Positions 18,901-27,922 of a DNA stretch of 64,000 nt are shown here, piece by piece. Origin of the DNA: Vibrio orientalis CIP 102891 = ATCC 33934 (GTDB taxonomy: Bacteria > Pseudomonadota > Gammaproteobacteria > Enterobacterales > Vibrionaceae); the NCBI RefSeq assembly GCF_000176235.1, contig NZ_ACZV01000005.1, positions 1,116,001-1,180,000 on the forward strand, given 5' to 3'. Made by a program: the position numbers and the translations under genes. The number at the start of each line of letters is the position of its first letter. The stretch's first letter is position 1. The notes beneath the pieces were generated by a model that was not told the origin of the DNA, did no database searches, and worked only from the letters and a program-made list of their open reading frames with translations.

Positions 18901-18914
18901 CTGACAATTGTCAG
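18901..18914. promoter_or_regulatory. Perfect palindrome, candidate operator of the norspermidine operon
   Basis: CTGACAATTGTCAG is a perfect 14-base palindrome 77-90 bases upstream of the Dat/Ddc start codon, a usual operator position. I cannot assign the regulator. Confidence 0.45.
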
Positions 18915-19291
18915 ATTACAGGTGTGCAGAATCGATCCATTACGAGAATGGATTACAAATCAAATAATTGAATCAAGGTTCAGTAATGCAACTGTCTTGT
19001 AAAACAGGGCATTGAGGAAGAACTAAGCTGATTAATGTGTGTTTGTTTAATGAGTTCAATGTTGGGTTTCCCATTCACATGTCACTAAGTGACATTAGTA
19101 TCCCGTCTATCAACAACAAGAGGTTGCTGATACCTACCCTACGTAAAAATACTCAGCCCGAATATTTATTACGCGTATCCCCCAGAATATCGATTCTTCG
19201 ACTCTCCTCCGAGATTGCCGCGAAAATTATCATAATTTGAAATCATCTGGCAATATTTTTTCATCAATCCCATGAAAATAGTGATTTAACT

Positions 19292-19320
19292 ATCAAAAAG
19301 GCCAACCGTTTGGTTGGCCT
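19292..19320 (-). terminator. Intrinsic terminator of the repeat adhesin gene
   Basis: AGGCCAACC pairs perfectly with GGTTGGCCT across a four-base loop; on the minus strand a T run follows. It lies 20 bases after the adhesin stop codon. Confidence 0.9.
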
Positions 19321-19339
19321 AATATTCGACTTGTTGATG

Positions 19340-22300
19340 TTATGCGGCGTCGGTTTTAAGTATCTGAGTCAACATCTCTAACTCGTTGGTAATGGTGTTA
19401 TCAGCAATTAAACCTGCGTCCTCAAATGCACTAGTTACACCTTCAAGAATTATCGTTTGCTCCCTACCTTCATCCGTTACCGTCATCACAACATTGTCGC
19501 CATCAACGACCGCTGAGATTGAATCAATCAAATCACCAACAATGACGTTATCATCTTCTTCAAGAATTCCTCGTACGTCGATGAGATCGTTCCCTAACTC
19601 GAAGTTGTCAACCACATCAGTACCGTTATCCAATGTAGAGTCCAACCAAGTGAAGATATTGGCATTTTCATCGCCTAGCATCATTTGGTTGCCCAAATCT
19701 GCGTCAAGCGAATCACCTAGTTCAGCCGAAAGCACTTCATATTCAGGTGACTCGTCAACATCGATTGTCACTGTTGACTCGTTACTGATAGCTAATTCTG
19801 AATCGACCGCGACATAGTCAAATGTAACATCCTCAGTTATATCTTCGGTACCTGATAGGTAGCGCAGCTCCCAGTTACCACCACTGCCAGTTAGCTCCAT
19901 CGATACAATTGGGTTGTCGGGTGATGAATAACTGAACTCGTAGAGAATCTGATCGTTACCAGTATCACCTTCATCTTTCTGGTACTGCTCAACATGTGTT
20001 GTACCATCCGCTAAGGTATAGGTGACCTCGACATAGACGTTACTATTGGTATTAAACGCCCCACCCATACCATCTAAGCCAAACACAACCACACCAAGCG
20101 GGTTATTGCTAAGATTGATATGCAACGTCTCTTGCTTGTTCATACCATTACCGTCGGTATCACCAATACCCCAACCAACGTGGGCGGGACCGCCTGTGTA
20201 TTGTTTAAGTGGCTTGTCATTGTTATCCGTAATACTGACACCAATGGTATTTCCGTTTTCTAACGTAATGACTCTTTCAGTATCACTGACGTACTCACCC
20301 CAGTTGTAGAACCCATCTTCTCCAAGAACGATATCGGCAGGATCCCCACTATGACCCATTTCAAATTCATCGCCGACACCAGGAACATAGGTAAAGTTAT
20401 CAGGATCAAACAGTTTGCTTGGATCGATTTCTTCCCCAAGGACATGCAAGTCAGCTTCAGTAACAACACGTGTTTCCCCAAAGTCATCGGTATACAGCAA
20501 GGTGCCATATTGAGGTAAAGAGGTAATCATGATGTTGAGTTCAATGCCATTAAAGTCGTCATCTTCATCTGAAATATGGTCTAAAGATTCATCATCAGAG
20601 TCGAAGATGATTGGAACAATAATCGCGTCACCCGCATCAACATTAAAGTCTTCGGTAACGGGTAGCTCATTCACATCCAATTCTGATAGGTCCACGTCCA
20701 CATACGTGGTCAGTTCACCATCTGTTGCTGCGACCGTGATGATATGCTCATTAGGAAGAGATTCGAAATTGTTGGTAAACGCAGAAACACCCGCCGTTGT
20801 GAGTGAAATAGCACCGCTTTCACTGTCTATTTCAAATAAATCTTCCCCTCCAAATGCAATATTTGTACTGATACTGTACGTGACCACATCGCCAACGTCT
20901 TCATCTGTTGCACTCACAGTTCCAATCACGTGTGCGTCAGTTGAGTTCTCGTTGTAACTAAATTCATAACCACCATCTGGCTCATTAAACACTGGTACTT
21001 CATTGACGTCGGTTTCTTGTAGCGTCACATTGATGGTTGCGGGTAAACCACCACTGTCCGTTGCGGTCACCACGATGTTGTGCAAATTCGGATCAGTTTC
21101 GAAGTCGTTAGTAAAGACATCGACGCCCTTGTCTGTCAGATAGATTTCACCAGAGGTTTCATCTATTCGATAGAGTGGCAAACCGTCCACTTCCACATTG
21201 GTAGTAATGCTGTAAGTAAGTGTATCGCCATCATCCACATCAGATGCTGACACTGTGCCCAGCAAGGTTCCAGTATCGCTGTTTTCCGCGTACTCAAACA
21301 CATAGCCGCCATCAGGCTCATTTGAGGTTGGCGCTTCATTGACGTCGGTTTCTTGTAGCGTCACATTGATGGTTGCGGGTAAACCACCACTGTCCGTTGC
21401 GGTCACCACGATGTTGTGCAAATTAGGATCGGCTTCAAAGTTATTAGTAAAGACATCAACCCCTTTGTCGGTCAGATAGATTTCGCCAGAGTTTTCATCA
21501 ATCCGATAGAGTGGTAAGCCGTCCACTTCCACATTGGTAGTAATCGTGTAAGTAAGTGTATCACCTTCATCGACATCGGATGCTGACACTGTGCCTAGTA
21601 AGGTTCCAGTATCGCTGTTTTCTGCGTACTCAAACACATAGCCGCCATCTGGCTCATTGGACGTAGGCGCTTCGTTGACGTCGGTTTCTTGTAGCGTCAC
21701 ATTGATGGTTGCGGGTAAACCACCACTGTCCGTTGCGGTCACCACGATGTTGTGCAAATTAGGATCGGCTTCAAAGTTATTAGTAAAGACATCAACCCCT
21801 TTGTCGGTCAGATAGATTTCGCCAGAGTTTTCATCAATCCGATAGAGTGGTAAGCCGTCCACTTCCACATTGGTAGTAATCGTGTAAGTAAGTGTATCAC
21901 CTTCATCGACATCGGATGCTGACACTGTGCCTAGTAAGGTTCCAGTATCGCTGTTTTCTGCGTACTCAAACACATAGCCGCCATCTGGCTCATTGGACGT
22001 AGGCGCTTCGTTGACGTCGGTTTCTTGTAGCGTCACATTGATGGTTGCGGGTAAACCTCCACTGTCCGTTGCGGTCACCACGATGTTGTGCAAATTAGGA
22101 TCGGCTTCAAAGTTATTAGTAAAGACATCAACCCCTTTGTCGGTCAGATAGATTTCGCCAGAGTTTTCATCAATCCGATAGAGTGGTAAGCCGTCCACTT
22201 CCACATTGGTAGTAATCGTGTAAGTAAGTGTATCACCTTCATCGACATCGGATGCTGACACTGTGCCTAGTAAGGTTCCAGTATCGCTGTTTTCTGCGTA

Positions 22301-24166
22301 CTCAAACACATAGCCGCCATCTGGCTCATTGGACGTAGGCGCTTCGTTGACGTCGGTTTCTTGTAGCGTCACATTGATGGTTGCGGGTAAACCTCCACTG
22401 TCCGTTGCGGTCACCACGATGTTGTGCAAATTAGGATCGGTTTCAAAATCGTTAGTAAAGACATCGACCCCTTTGTCTGTCAGATAGATTTCGCCAGAGT
22501 TTTCATCAATCCGGTAGAGTGGTAAGCCGTCCACTTCCACATTGGTAGTAATGCTGTAAGTAAGCGTATCACCATCATCCACATCGGATGCTGACACTGT
22601 GCCCAGCAAGGTTCCAGTATCGCTGTTTTCTGCGTACTCAAACACATAGCCGCCGTCTGGCTCATTGGACGTAGGCGCTTCGTTGACATCCCCTTCATTA
22701 AGTACCACATCAATTTCAGTGCTCAACCCCGTCGCATCTGTCGCAATGACCGTAATACCATGCGTATTATCGTCCCCCCATTCAAAGTCATTGGTGAAGG
22801 TCGCTGCACCTGCTTCGGTCAAACGAATCGTGCCTTCAGAATCAATAGAGAACAAACCATCTAATGTTGGGTCACTGGTAAAGTCTAAGCTGTAGCTAAC
22901 GATGGTATCTTCGGGGTCTGATGCACTAACAGAACCTACCACCGCACCCACTTCACTATTTTCTGGATAGGCAAAGACATAATCATCACCACCGCCTACT
23001 GGTGGCTCAAAGACTGGTGGTTCATTGACATTTATCTCTGTTAACACCACATCTACATCAACCGATTGTGGTTCTCCTATTCCATCGCCCTCTGTGACAG
23101 TCACCACCAAATTATGAACATTGCTTAGCGCCTCAAAGTCATTGGCAAACGACTCTGCTCCCGCAGCCGTCAGTGAGATTTCACCTGTCTCCGAGTCAAT
23201 AGCAAATAACGCTTCACCGCCTTCGTTCTCAACATTGCTGGAGATTGAAAAAACAAGCACTTGATTATCTGGGTCTGTCGCTTCAACCTGCCCGACTATT
23301 GTTCCAGCAGCACTATTTTCTTCAAAATCAAAGCTGTACACCCCATCTTCAAAGGCAAAGCTAGATACCTCTCCATCACCCTGTGCAAACTCATCTGTCG
23401 CCACAAATTGAGGCAAGTCATTGGTACCATTTATCGTAACGGTGACACTACCCACCGTTCCATCAGCAGATTCGATCGGGAAAACATCGACTAAAGAATC
23501 GCCAACATTTAATTCGTTATATGCGCTATCAGCTACATATGTCCAGCTACCGTCGGAATTTAGAAAGAACGTGCCATAGTCACCAGCAACATTATCTTGT
23601 ACGACAAATGTCGGTGTATCTGTATCAACCGCTTCTACAGAGCCATTGAGGATGAGAGGAATGTCCGTCTCGAAGGCTTGAAGATCGTCATCTCCAACAA
23701 AAATGGTCTGTGCAATTACCTCAAGCAAGGCGAGACTTTGTGTTTCAGACAGCCCCTGAGACTCTAGGCCTGCTGTATCAAATTCAGTTTCTGCTAGAGT
23801 TTCCGCACCTGTACGCTCAATATCACCCGAGCCCGTAAGGCTTGAACCGTCCTGTCCACCGGCGGCGGTTGCAAAGTCTTCATTTTGGGTCGGGTCGACA
23901 CCTTCTTCAATTTGCTCAATGATTGATGCAATTTCGTTGTCTAGATCGAGAGAAAAATTATCTCCTCCGTCTCCAACTAGCTGTGCTTCGAATCCAAAAT
24001 CAGCAGGAGCTTCTTCCGTCGCCGCTGTCGCACCTTGACCGACAACCACTATGACTTCACCGGGTCCTGGAACTTCCCCGGGTAGGAGCTGCCTAATCTC
24101 CCCATTGATGTCGATTACTACGGTTGTATTACTTAGCATTAACGGCGCTAAACTCTTAGCATTCAT
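19340..24166 (-). CDS. LapA/FrhA-type repeat adhesin with retention module, secreted by a type I system
   Basis: A very acidic 1608-residue protein without a Sec signal. Residues 1-about 100 form a retention-module-like N-terminus (TTVVIDINGEIRQLLPGE) that would hold the protein in the outer-membrane channel. It is followed by Thr100-Ala-Ala-Gly103, the di-alanine site cut by LapG-type proteases under c-di-GMP/LapD control. Then come a VCBS-like domain (about 180-250) and eight cadherin-like repeats of about 110 residues, five of them nearly identical (DNA period 336). The C-terminus (MMLGDENANIFTWLD, DVVDNFELGNDLIDV) is a type I secretion target of the VCA0849 class. GGGAG precedes the ATG. 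It is divergent from the TolC-like/OmpA-like pair, a layout I recall from the V. cholerae frhA locus. Likely roles are biofilm and surface attachment. Confidence 0.9.
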   Translation of the reverse strand: MNAKSLAPLMLSNTTVVIDINGEIRQLLPGEVPGPGEVIVVVGQGATAATEEAPADFGFEAQLVGDGGDNFSLDLDNEIASIIEQIEEGVDPTQNEDFATAAGGQDGSSLTGSGDIERTGAETLAETEFDTAGLESQGLSETQSLALLEVIAQTIFVGDDDLQAFETDIPLILNGSVEAVDTDTPTFVVQDNVAGDYGTFFLNSDGSWTYVADSAYNELNVGDSLVDVFPIESADGTVGSVTVTINGTNDLPQFVATDEFAQGDGEVSSFAFEDGVYSFDFEENSAAGTIVGQVEATDPDNQVLVFSISSNVENEGGEALFAIDSETGEISLTAAGAESFANDFEALSNVHNLVVTVTEGDGIGEPQSVDVDVVLTEINVNEPPVFEPPVGGGDDYVFAYPENSEVGAVVGSVSASDPEDTIVSYSLDFTSDPTLDGLFSIDSEGTIRLTEAGAATFTNDFEWGDDNTHGITVIATDATGLSTEIDVVLNEGDVNEAPTSNEPDGGYVFEYAENSDTGTLLGTVSASDVDDGDTLTYSITTNVEVDGLPLYRIDENSGEIYLTDKGVDVFTNDFETDPNLHNIVVTATDSGGLPATINVTLQETDVNEAPTSNEPDGGYVFEYAENSDTGTLLGTVSASDVDEGDTLTYTITTNVEVDGLPLYRIDENSGEIYLTDKGVDVFTNNFEADPNLHNIVVTATDSGGLPATINVTLQETDVNEAPTSNEPDGGYVFEYAENSDTGTLLGTVSASDVDEGDTLTYTITTNVEVDGLPLYRIDENSGEIYLTDKGVDVFTNNFEADPNLHNIVVTATDSGGLPATINVTLQETDVNEAPTSNEPDGGYVFEYAENSDTGTLLGTVSASDVDEGDTLTYTITTNVEVDGLPLYRIDENSGEIYLTDKGVDVFTNNFEADPNLHNIVVTATDSGGLPATINVTLQETDVNEAPTSNEPDGGYVFEYAENSDTGTLLGTVSASDVDDGDTLTYSITTNVEVDGLPLYRIDETSGEIYLTDKGVDVFTNDFETDPNLHNIVVTATDSGGLPATINVTLQETDVNEVPVFNEPDGGYEFSYNENSTDAHVIGTVSATDEDVGDVVTYSISTNIAFGGEDLFEIDSESGAISLTTAGVSAFTNNFESLPNEHIITVAATDGELTTYVDVDLSELDVNELPVTEDFNVDAGDAIIVPIIFDSDDESLDHISDEDDDFNGIELNIMITSLPQYGTLLYTDDFGETRVVTEADLHVLGEEIDPSKLFDPDNFTYVPGVGDEFEMGHSGDPADIVLGEDGFYNWGEYVSDTERVITLENGNTIGVSITDNNDKPLKQYTGGPAHVGWGIGDTDGNGMNKQETLHINLSNNPLGVVVFGLDGMGGAFNTNSNVYVEVTYTLADGTTHVEQYQKDEGDTGNDQILYEFSYSSPDNPIVSMELTGSGGNWELRYLSGTEDITEDVTFDYVAVDSELAISNESTVTIDVDESPEYEVLSAELGDSLDADLGNQMMLGDENANIFTWLDSTLDNGTDVVDNFELGNDLIDVRGILEEDDNVIVGDLIDSISAVVDGDNVVMTVTDEGREQTIILEGVTSAFEDAGLIADNTITNELEMLTQILKTDAA
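21001..22680 (-). repeat. Five tandem 336-bp repeats coding for cadherin-like domains
   Basis: Within the adhesin gene a 336-base (112-codon) unit occurs five times in perfect register, with units starting near 21001, 21337, 21673, 22009 and 22345. The three central copies are almost identical in DNA. The outer ones differ at a few codons (DDGDTLTYS versus DEGDTLTYT, NDFET versus NNFEA). Less similar repeats flank the array. Such homogenised tandem copies can change number by recombination and are prone to assembly collapse. Confidence 0.95.
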
Positions 24167-24391
24167 AAGCAGATCTCCCTTTTAGCGGTGCACAACTCCC
24201 CTTCCCCAAAAACAGGAATCGATACAACGCACGCACTGCACTACTTAAAATCTAGTCGCCACGCTATTTATAAACCAGTCAATAGCAAGAAAGTGCTAAC
24301 GAAAGTCTAAATAATTTGACAAGAGAAAATCTTTTTAAAGCTAACTGTCTCATTTATGGAAATCGTCTACTAAGCTAATTGTAATTTACCG

Positions 24392-24405
24392 CTGATCTAG
24401 ATCAG
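24392..24405. promoter_or_regulatory. Palindrome resembling an FNR site between adhesin and export genes
   Basis: CTGATCTAGATCAG is a perfect 14-base palindrome whose core TGAT-N4-ATCA matches the FNR consensus TTGAT-N4-ATCAA except at the outermost base on each side. Its centre is about 64 bases before the TolC-like start, a plausible activator position. Control by FNR is inferred. Confidence 0.45.
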
Positions 24406-24462
24406 GTAAATAGATATCCGATTCATCCAAGCCTTAATTGTTCTGTAATTGAGGAGGTTACC

Positions 24463-25776
24463 TTGAAGTTGAAAAAGTCATTTTTAGCAGTCTGCATTAC
24501 AGTATGTAGCTTTTCTGTCCAGGGGCAGACTCTCGAACAGGCTGTAGCAATCACTCTTGCTACTAATCCCGACCTCAAGAGTTCCTATCACGAATTCCAA
24601 AGTGCGGTTAAACAGAATGACGCATCTGTCGGTGCATACCTACCAAGCCTAGATCTTGATGCTGGTATTGGTTATGAAGGCCTCGACCCTGCTGAGTCAA
24701 CCGGTAGGCCAGATACTAACCTTACGAGAAAAGAAGCGACGGTGAGCCTGACCCAACTACTATGGGACGGGAATGCAACTCTTAACGATATTGACCGTAC
24801 TTCTGCCGAAGCTGAATCATTAAGATGGCAATTGTTGGCCAATGCTTCTGACTTAGCGCTAGAAGTCACTCAGATTTACCTAAATGCAGTCAAAGCCACC
24901 GAAGTGCTCGCTCTTTCAGAGAGTAACTTAGCTGTACATAAAAAGATCTACCGTGACATTCAACGTCGCGCCGATTCGGGAATCGGTTCAACAGCCGACG
25001 TTTCTCAGGTTGAAGCTCGTATAGCAAAAGCTCATGGTAATTTGTTAGCTGCACAAAACAACCTAGTCGACACACATACGCAGTTTCGCCGCTTAGTCGG
25101 TCAAGATCCGCTCGGGTTGATCTATCCAAGGGCGGATGAGACAAAGTTGCCTCTATCGTTGTCGGACGCTCTCGACCAAGCATTTGATGAGCACCCCGTC
25201 ATTAAAGTCTCATTAGTTGATGTCGATTCCGCTCGTTTCCAATACAAGCAGTCAAAAGGCACCTACTTCCCAACCCTTTCTATCGAAGCAAGCCAAACAT
25301 GGCGCGATGACGCAGGGGGAGATGAAGGTCGCGGTGAAGAAACTCTTGCTATGCTCCGTATGCGATACAACATCTATAATGGTGGTTCAGACAGTGATCT
25401 ATCAGAAAGAGCCGCCTATCAACTCAATCAAGCAAAAGACCTTCGTGATGGCGCATATCGCCAAGTAGAAGAAGGGTTACGCCTGTCTTGGAGCGCGCTC
25501 GATCTTACGCTTCAGCAAAAGAACTTCCTCGCCGACCACGTAGATTCAGCATCGGAAACGGTTATTGCCTATGAGAAGCAATACCGAATAGGTCAACGAA
25601 CCTTACTCGACCTTCTCAATACAGAAAATGAGCTGTTTGAAGCGAGAAAAGATTACCTTGATGCACACTACGCAGAGCAATATGCAAAATACCGCGTCAT
25701 GAACGCCACAGGGAACCTGTTAGATGCACTGCTAGTTGATACCCCTCAAGAATGGACTGAGCGTGTGGAGTACTAA
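24463..25776 (+). CDS. TolC-family outer-membrane channel of a type I secretion system (LapE/FrhC-like)
   Basis: A 437-residue outer-membrane factor. A signal peptide (KKSFLAVCITVCSFSVQG) is followed by the two-fold repeated TolC structure of helices and strands: TLEQAVAITLATNPDLKSS opens the first half and PLSLSDALDQAFDEHPVIK the second. The typical AQVEARIAKA-like region (VSQVEARIAKAHG) and LDLLNTENELFEARKDYLDA near the end are clear family marks. It starts with TTG, supported by AGGAGG six bases upstream. It is probably the export pore for the divergent adhesin. The cognate ABC transporter and adaptor are not in this window. One base separates its stop from the next start, so it is co-transcribed with the OmpA-like gene. 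Confidence 0.92.
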   Translation: MKLKKSFLAVCITVCSFSVQGQTLEQAVAITLATNPDLKSSYHEFQSAVKQNDASVGAYLPSLDLDAGIGYEGLDPAESTGRPDTNLTRKEATVSLTQLLWDGNATLNDIDRTSAEAESLRWQLLANASDLALEVTQIYLNAVKATEVLALSESNLAVHKKIYRDIQRRADSGIGSTADVSQVEARIAKAHGNLLAAQNNLVDTHTQFRRLVGQDPLGLIYPRADETKLPLSLSDALDQAFDEHPVIKVSLVDVDSARFQYKQSKGTYFPTLSIEASQTWRDDAGGDEGRGEETLAMLRMRYNIYNGGSDSDLSERAAYQLNQAKDLRDGAYRQVEEGLRLSWSALDLTLQQKNFLADHVDSASETVIAYEKQYRIGQRTLLDLLNTENELFEARKDYLDAHYAEQYAKYRVMNATGNLLDALLVDTPQEWTERVEY

Positions 25777-25777
25777 T

Positions 25778-26392
25778 ATGAATATCCGATACTTAATTCC
25801 TATTTTAGCTGTGGTAGCCATTCATAACACCGTTGCTATGGCAGAAGACGAATACGAATATGTCGAACCACCGGTGGCTAATCAGGTCTCCGATCTAACC
25901 GATGATGATAAAGATGGCGTGGTCAATGCGCGTGATATCTGCCCCGGGACCCCGATTGGCGCGCAAGTGGATAATGATGGTTGTGGTGCAGCGATTGTCG
26001 AAGAGGAACAGCGTCAGCTGAGAATCCTGTTTGCAAACGACTCTTATGAAATCAACCCTATCTTCTCTGACCAAATCCAAACCATGGCTCAATTCTTAGA
26101 AAAATATCAAAGTGCTTCGATTCAGATCCAGGGTTACGCAAGTAAAGTCGGTGACCCAGAATACAATTTGGAACTATCCAAAAAGCGGGCTCATGCTGTA
26201 GAAGATGAACTGCTCTACTTCGAAGTCGATCCTAAACGCGTGACTATTGTCGGTTATGGTGAGTCTCGTTTGGAGGCTGAAGGGGACGATGAAACATCGC
26301 ATGCACTCAATCGTCGAGTAACCGCTACCGTGGTAGGTTTAACCGAAAAAGTTATCGATGAATGGACCATCTTTACTATCATTGAGAAATAA
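25778..26392 (+). CDS. OmpA-family peptidoglycan-binding protein with thrombospondin type 3 repeat
   Basis: A 204-residue exported protein. A signal peptide (MNIRYLIPILAVVAIHNTVAMA) is followed by a calcium-binding type 3 repeat (DDDKDGVVNARDICPGTP, then GAQVDNDGC with a probable disulphide). An OmpA C-terminal domain (about 85-190) follows, with IQIQGYASKVGDPEYNLELS and the closing LNRRVTATV. The OmpA domain should bind peptidoglycan and may anchor the secretion channel encoded upstream. GGAG lies seven bases before ATG 25778; an in-frame ATG at 25736 lies inside the previous gene and would spoil the signal peptide. It is the second and last gene of the operon. Confidence 0.9.
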   Translation: MNIRYLIPILAVVAIHNTVAMAEDEYEYVEPPVANQVSDLTDDDKDGVVNARDICPGTPIGAQVDNDGCGAAIVEEEQRQLRILFANDSYEINPIFSDQIQTMAQFLEKYQSASIQIQGYASKVGDPEYNLELSKKRAHAVEDELLYFEVDPKRVTIVGYGESRLEAEGDDETSHALNRRVTATVVGLTEKVIDEWTIFTIIEK

Positions 26393-26411
26393 ACCGATAT
26401 TCGCCAAACAT

Positions 26412-26445
26412 AAAAAAGGCCTTGCTCATTCGCAAGGCCTTTAAA
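26412..26445. terminator. Bidirectional terminator between the OmpA-like gene and nhaA
   Basis: AAAGGCCTTGC pairs with GCAAGGCCTTT, flanked by A on the left and T on the right, between two convergent genes. Confidence 0.88.
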
Positions 26446-26479
26446 TTTGACTACTTTCTAATCCTCAACAAGAGTTAGA

Positions 26480-27664
26480 TTAGTGATGAGAGTTTAGCTC
26501 TTCGTTACTCTCTACTGCTGCAGCCTTCTTTGGCAATGATATGTGAAGTAGGAAGTAGCCTAACAGAGCCGCTGTGGTAGAGCCCATCAAAATACCTAAA
26601 CGAGCATAAGTATCAAACTCTACATTCACCGTTCCAAACGCCAATGACGAGATGAAGATTGACATCGTAAAGCCAATACCACACAGCACGGACACGGCAA
26701 ATATATGCATAAAGTTAACGCCTTTAGGAAGTTTGGCAACACCCGACTTCACCGCGACCCAACTGAATGTAAATATACCTAGAGGTTTCCCTATTAGTAG
26801 GCCAAGTGCAATACCCAAAGGTAGTGCAGAGCCTAAGCTTGATAATGAAACCCCTTCTAATGAAATACCTGCGTTTGCAAAAGCAAAGAGAGGAAGAATA
26901 CCAAATGCTACATATGGGTGTAGTGCATGCTCCATATGTTTAAGTGGGGAATGCTCACCTTTCTTACCTTTAAGCGGGATAGCAAAACCAATCACAACAC
27001 CTGCTAGCGTTGCGTGGACACCAGACTTAAGTACTGCGAACCACAAAATGGCACCAACGATCATATACGGCGTCAGTTTAGTTACCTTCTTGGCGTTCAA
27101 CATAAATAGAGCCGCTGTCATCGCAAACCCGACCGCTAACGCTGTCGTTGATAGGTCACCTGTGTAGAACAGTGCGATAATAACAACAACACCGAGGTCA
27201 TCAATGATTGCTAGAGCAAGTAGGAACACCTTTAAGCTCACTGGCACACGCTTACCCAGTAGCGCCATGATACCTAAGGCAAATGCGATGTCTGTTGCTG
27301 CCGGAATTGCCCAACCTTGAATGGCTTGAGCATCGCCAGCGTTGAATGCGACATAAACCAATGCAGGAGCCAGCATCCCCCCGACAGCTGCGATAGCTGG
27401 GAAAATAGCCGTTTCTTTAGATTTCAGTGCGCCTTCGAGCAGCTCACGCTTAACTTCTAAACCAATAAGTAGGAAGAAAACTGCCATTAGGCCATCGTTG
27501 ATCCAGTGAGAAACTGACATACCTAATATATATGTATGAAGAAAGCCTTGGTATGCATCGTTTAGATCTGTATTAGCGATTGTCATTGCGATTGCAGCTG
27601 CAATCACTAGCAAAATGCCGCCCGCAGACTCCATTTTGAAAAAATCGCGAATAATATCACTCAT
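26480..27664 (-). CDS. nhaA: Na+/H+ antiporter NhaA
   Basis: Inner-membrane antiporter that exchanges two H+ for one Na+ and protects from sodium and alkaline pH. The 394-residue protein has about 12 membrane segments. The ion-binding Asp pair is Asp155/Asp156 in [10 protein letters not shown] (E. coli 163/164), with Asp125 in [11 protein letters not shown] (E. coli 133). The start [19 protein letters not shown] and the segment [13 protein letters not shown] are family hallmarks. AAGGG lies nine bases before the ATG. No nhaR regulator is adjacent. The position after the frhA-like locus agrees with what I recall from V. cholerae. Confidence 0.97.
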   Translation of the reverse strand: MSDIIRDFFKMESAGGILLVIAAAIAMTIANTDLNDAYQGFLHTYILGMSVSHWINDGLMAVFFLLIGLEVKRELLEGALKSKETAIFPAIAAVGGMLAPALVYVAFNAGDAQAIQGWAIPAATDIAFALGIMALLGKRVPVSLKVFLLALAIIDDLGVVVIIALFYTGDLSTTALAVGFAMTAALFMLNAKKVTKLTPYMIVGAILWFAVLKSGVHATLAGVVIGFAIPLKGKKGEHSPLKHMEHALHPYVAFGILPLFAFANAGISLEGVSLSSLGSALPLGIALGLLIGKPLGIFTFSWVAVKSGVAKLPKGVNFMHIFAVSVLCGIGFTMSIFISSLAFGTVNVEFDTYARLGILMGSTTAALLGYFLLHISLPKKAAAVESNEELNSHH

Positions 27665-27854
27665 GAAATTGCCCTTATATTTATTATGTTAATAAGCGAT
27701 TAACAAAGAATACAAATGAGTTTATAGAGTTCAATACCTTAGGAATAATCGCTTGTTTAGTGTTTTCATTTCGATTTTTCCGAATAAAACCATCAAATTG
27801 CCATTTATTTTCCTTAATTAATTATAGGCAATATCCACAGATTTCCATACAAAC

Positions 27855-27891
27855 TCCAAAAAGCCACTTCTCATCATCTGAGAAGTGGCTT
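27855..27891 (-). terminator. Intrinsic terminator of the AttH-like operon
   Basis: AAGCCACTTCTC pairs with GAGAAGTGGCTT; on the minus strand it is followed by TTTTT. It lies 31 bases after the operon's last stop codon. Confidence 0.9.
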
Positions 27892-27922
27892 AGATAACAG
27901 AAGGTTTATCTAACTTATGGTT

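Larger units (their letters stand above)
18825..19291. other. Upstream region of the norspermidine operon, no gene
   Basis: About 470 bases between the Dat/Ddc start and the adhesin terminator. I see no convincing coding sequence. Near the operon it holds a leader hairpin (18852-18873) and the palindrome at 18901-18914; the rest is AT-rich without recognised sites. An open frame of 67 codons at 19037-19240 lacks a ribosome-binding site and has no recognisable features. Confidence 0.6.

Noticed and set aside
19037-19240. 67-codon open frame upstream of the norspermidine operon
   Set aside because: No ribosome-binding site, no signal or domain, and it lies in an AT-rich intergenic region.
20529-20957. 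142-codon open frame, Ser/Thr-rich, antisense to the adhesin gene
   Set aside because: It is the mirror of acidic Asp/Glu-rich codons of the adhesin; similar mirror frames occur at 19386 and 22665.
21001-22680. Regularly spaced repeats considered as a CRISPR array
   Set aside because: The units are 336 bases, in frame and coding for cadherin-like domains, with no short repeats and unique spacers.
26652-27167. 171-codon open frame antisense to nhaA
   Set aside because: It is fully covered by a confident nhaA sequence and has no start site or family features.
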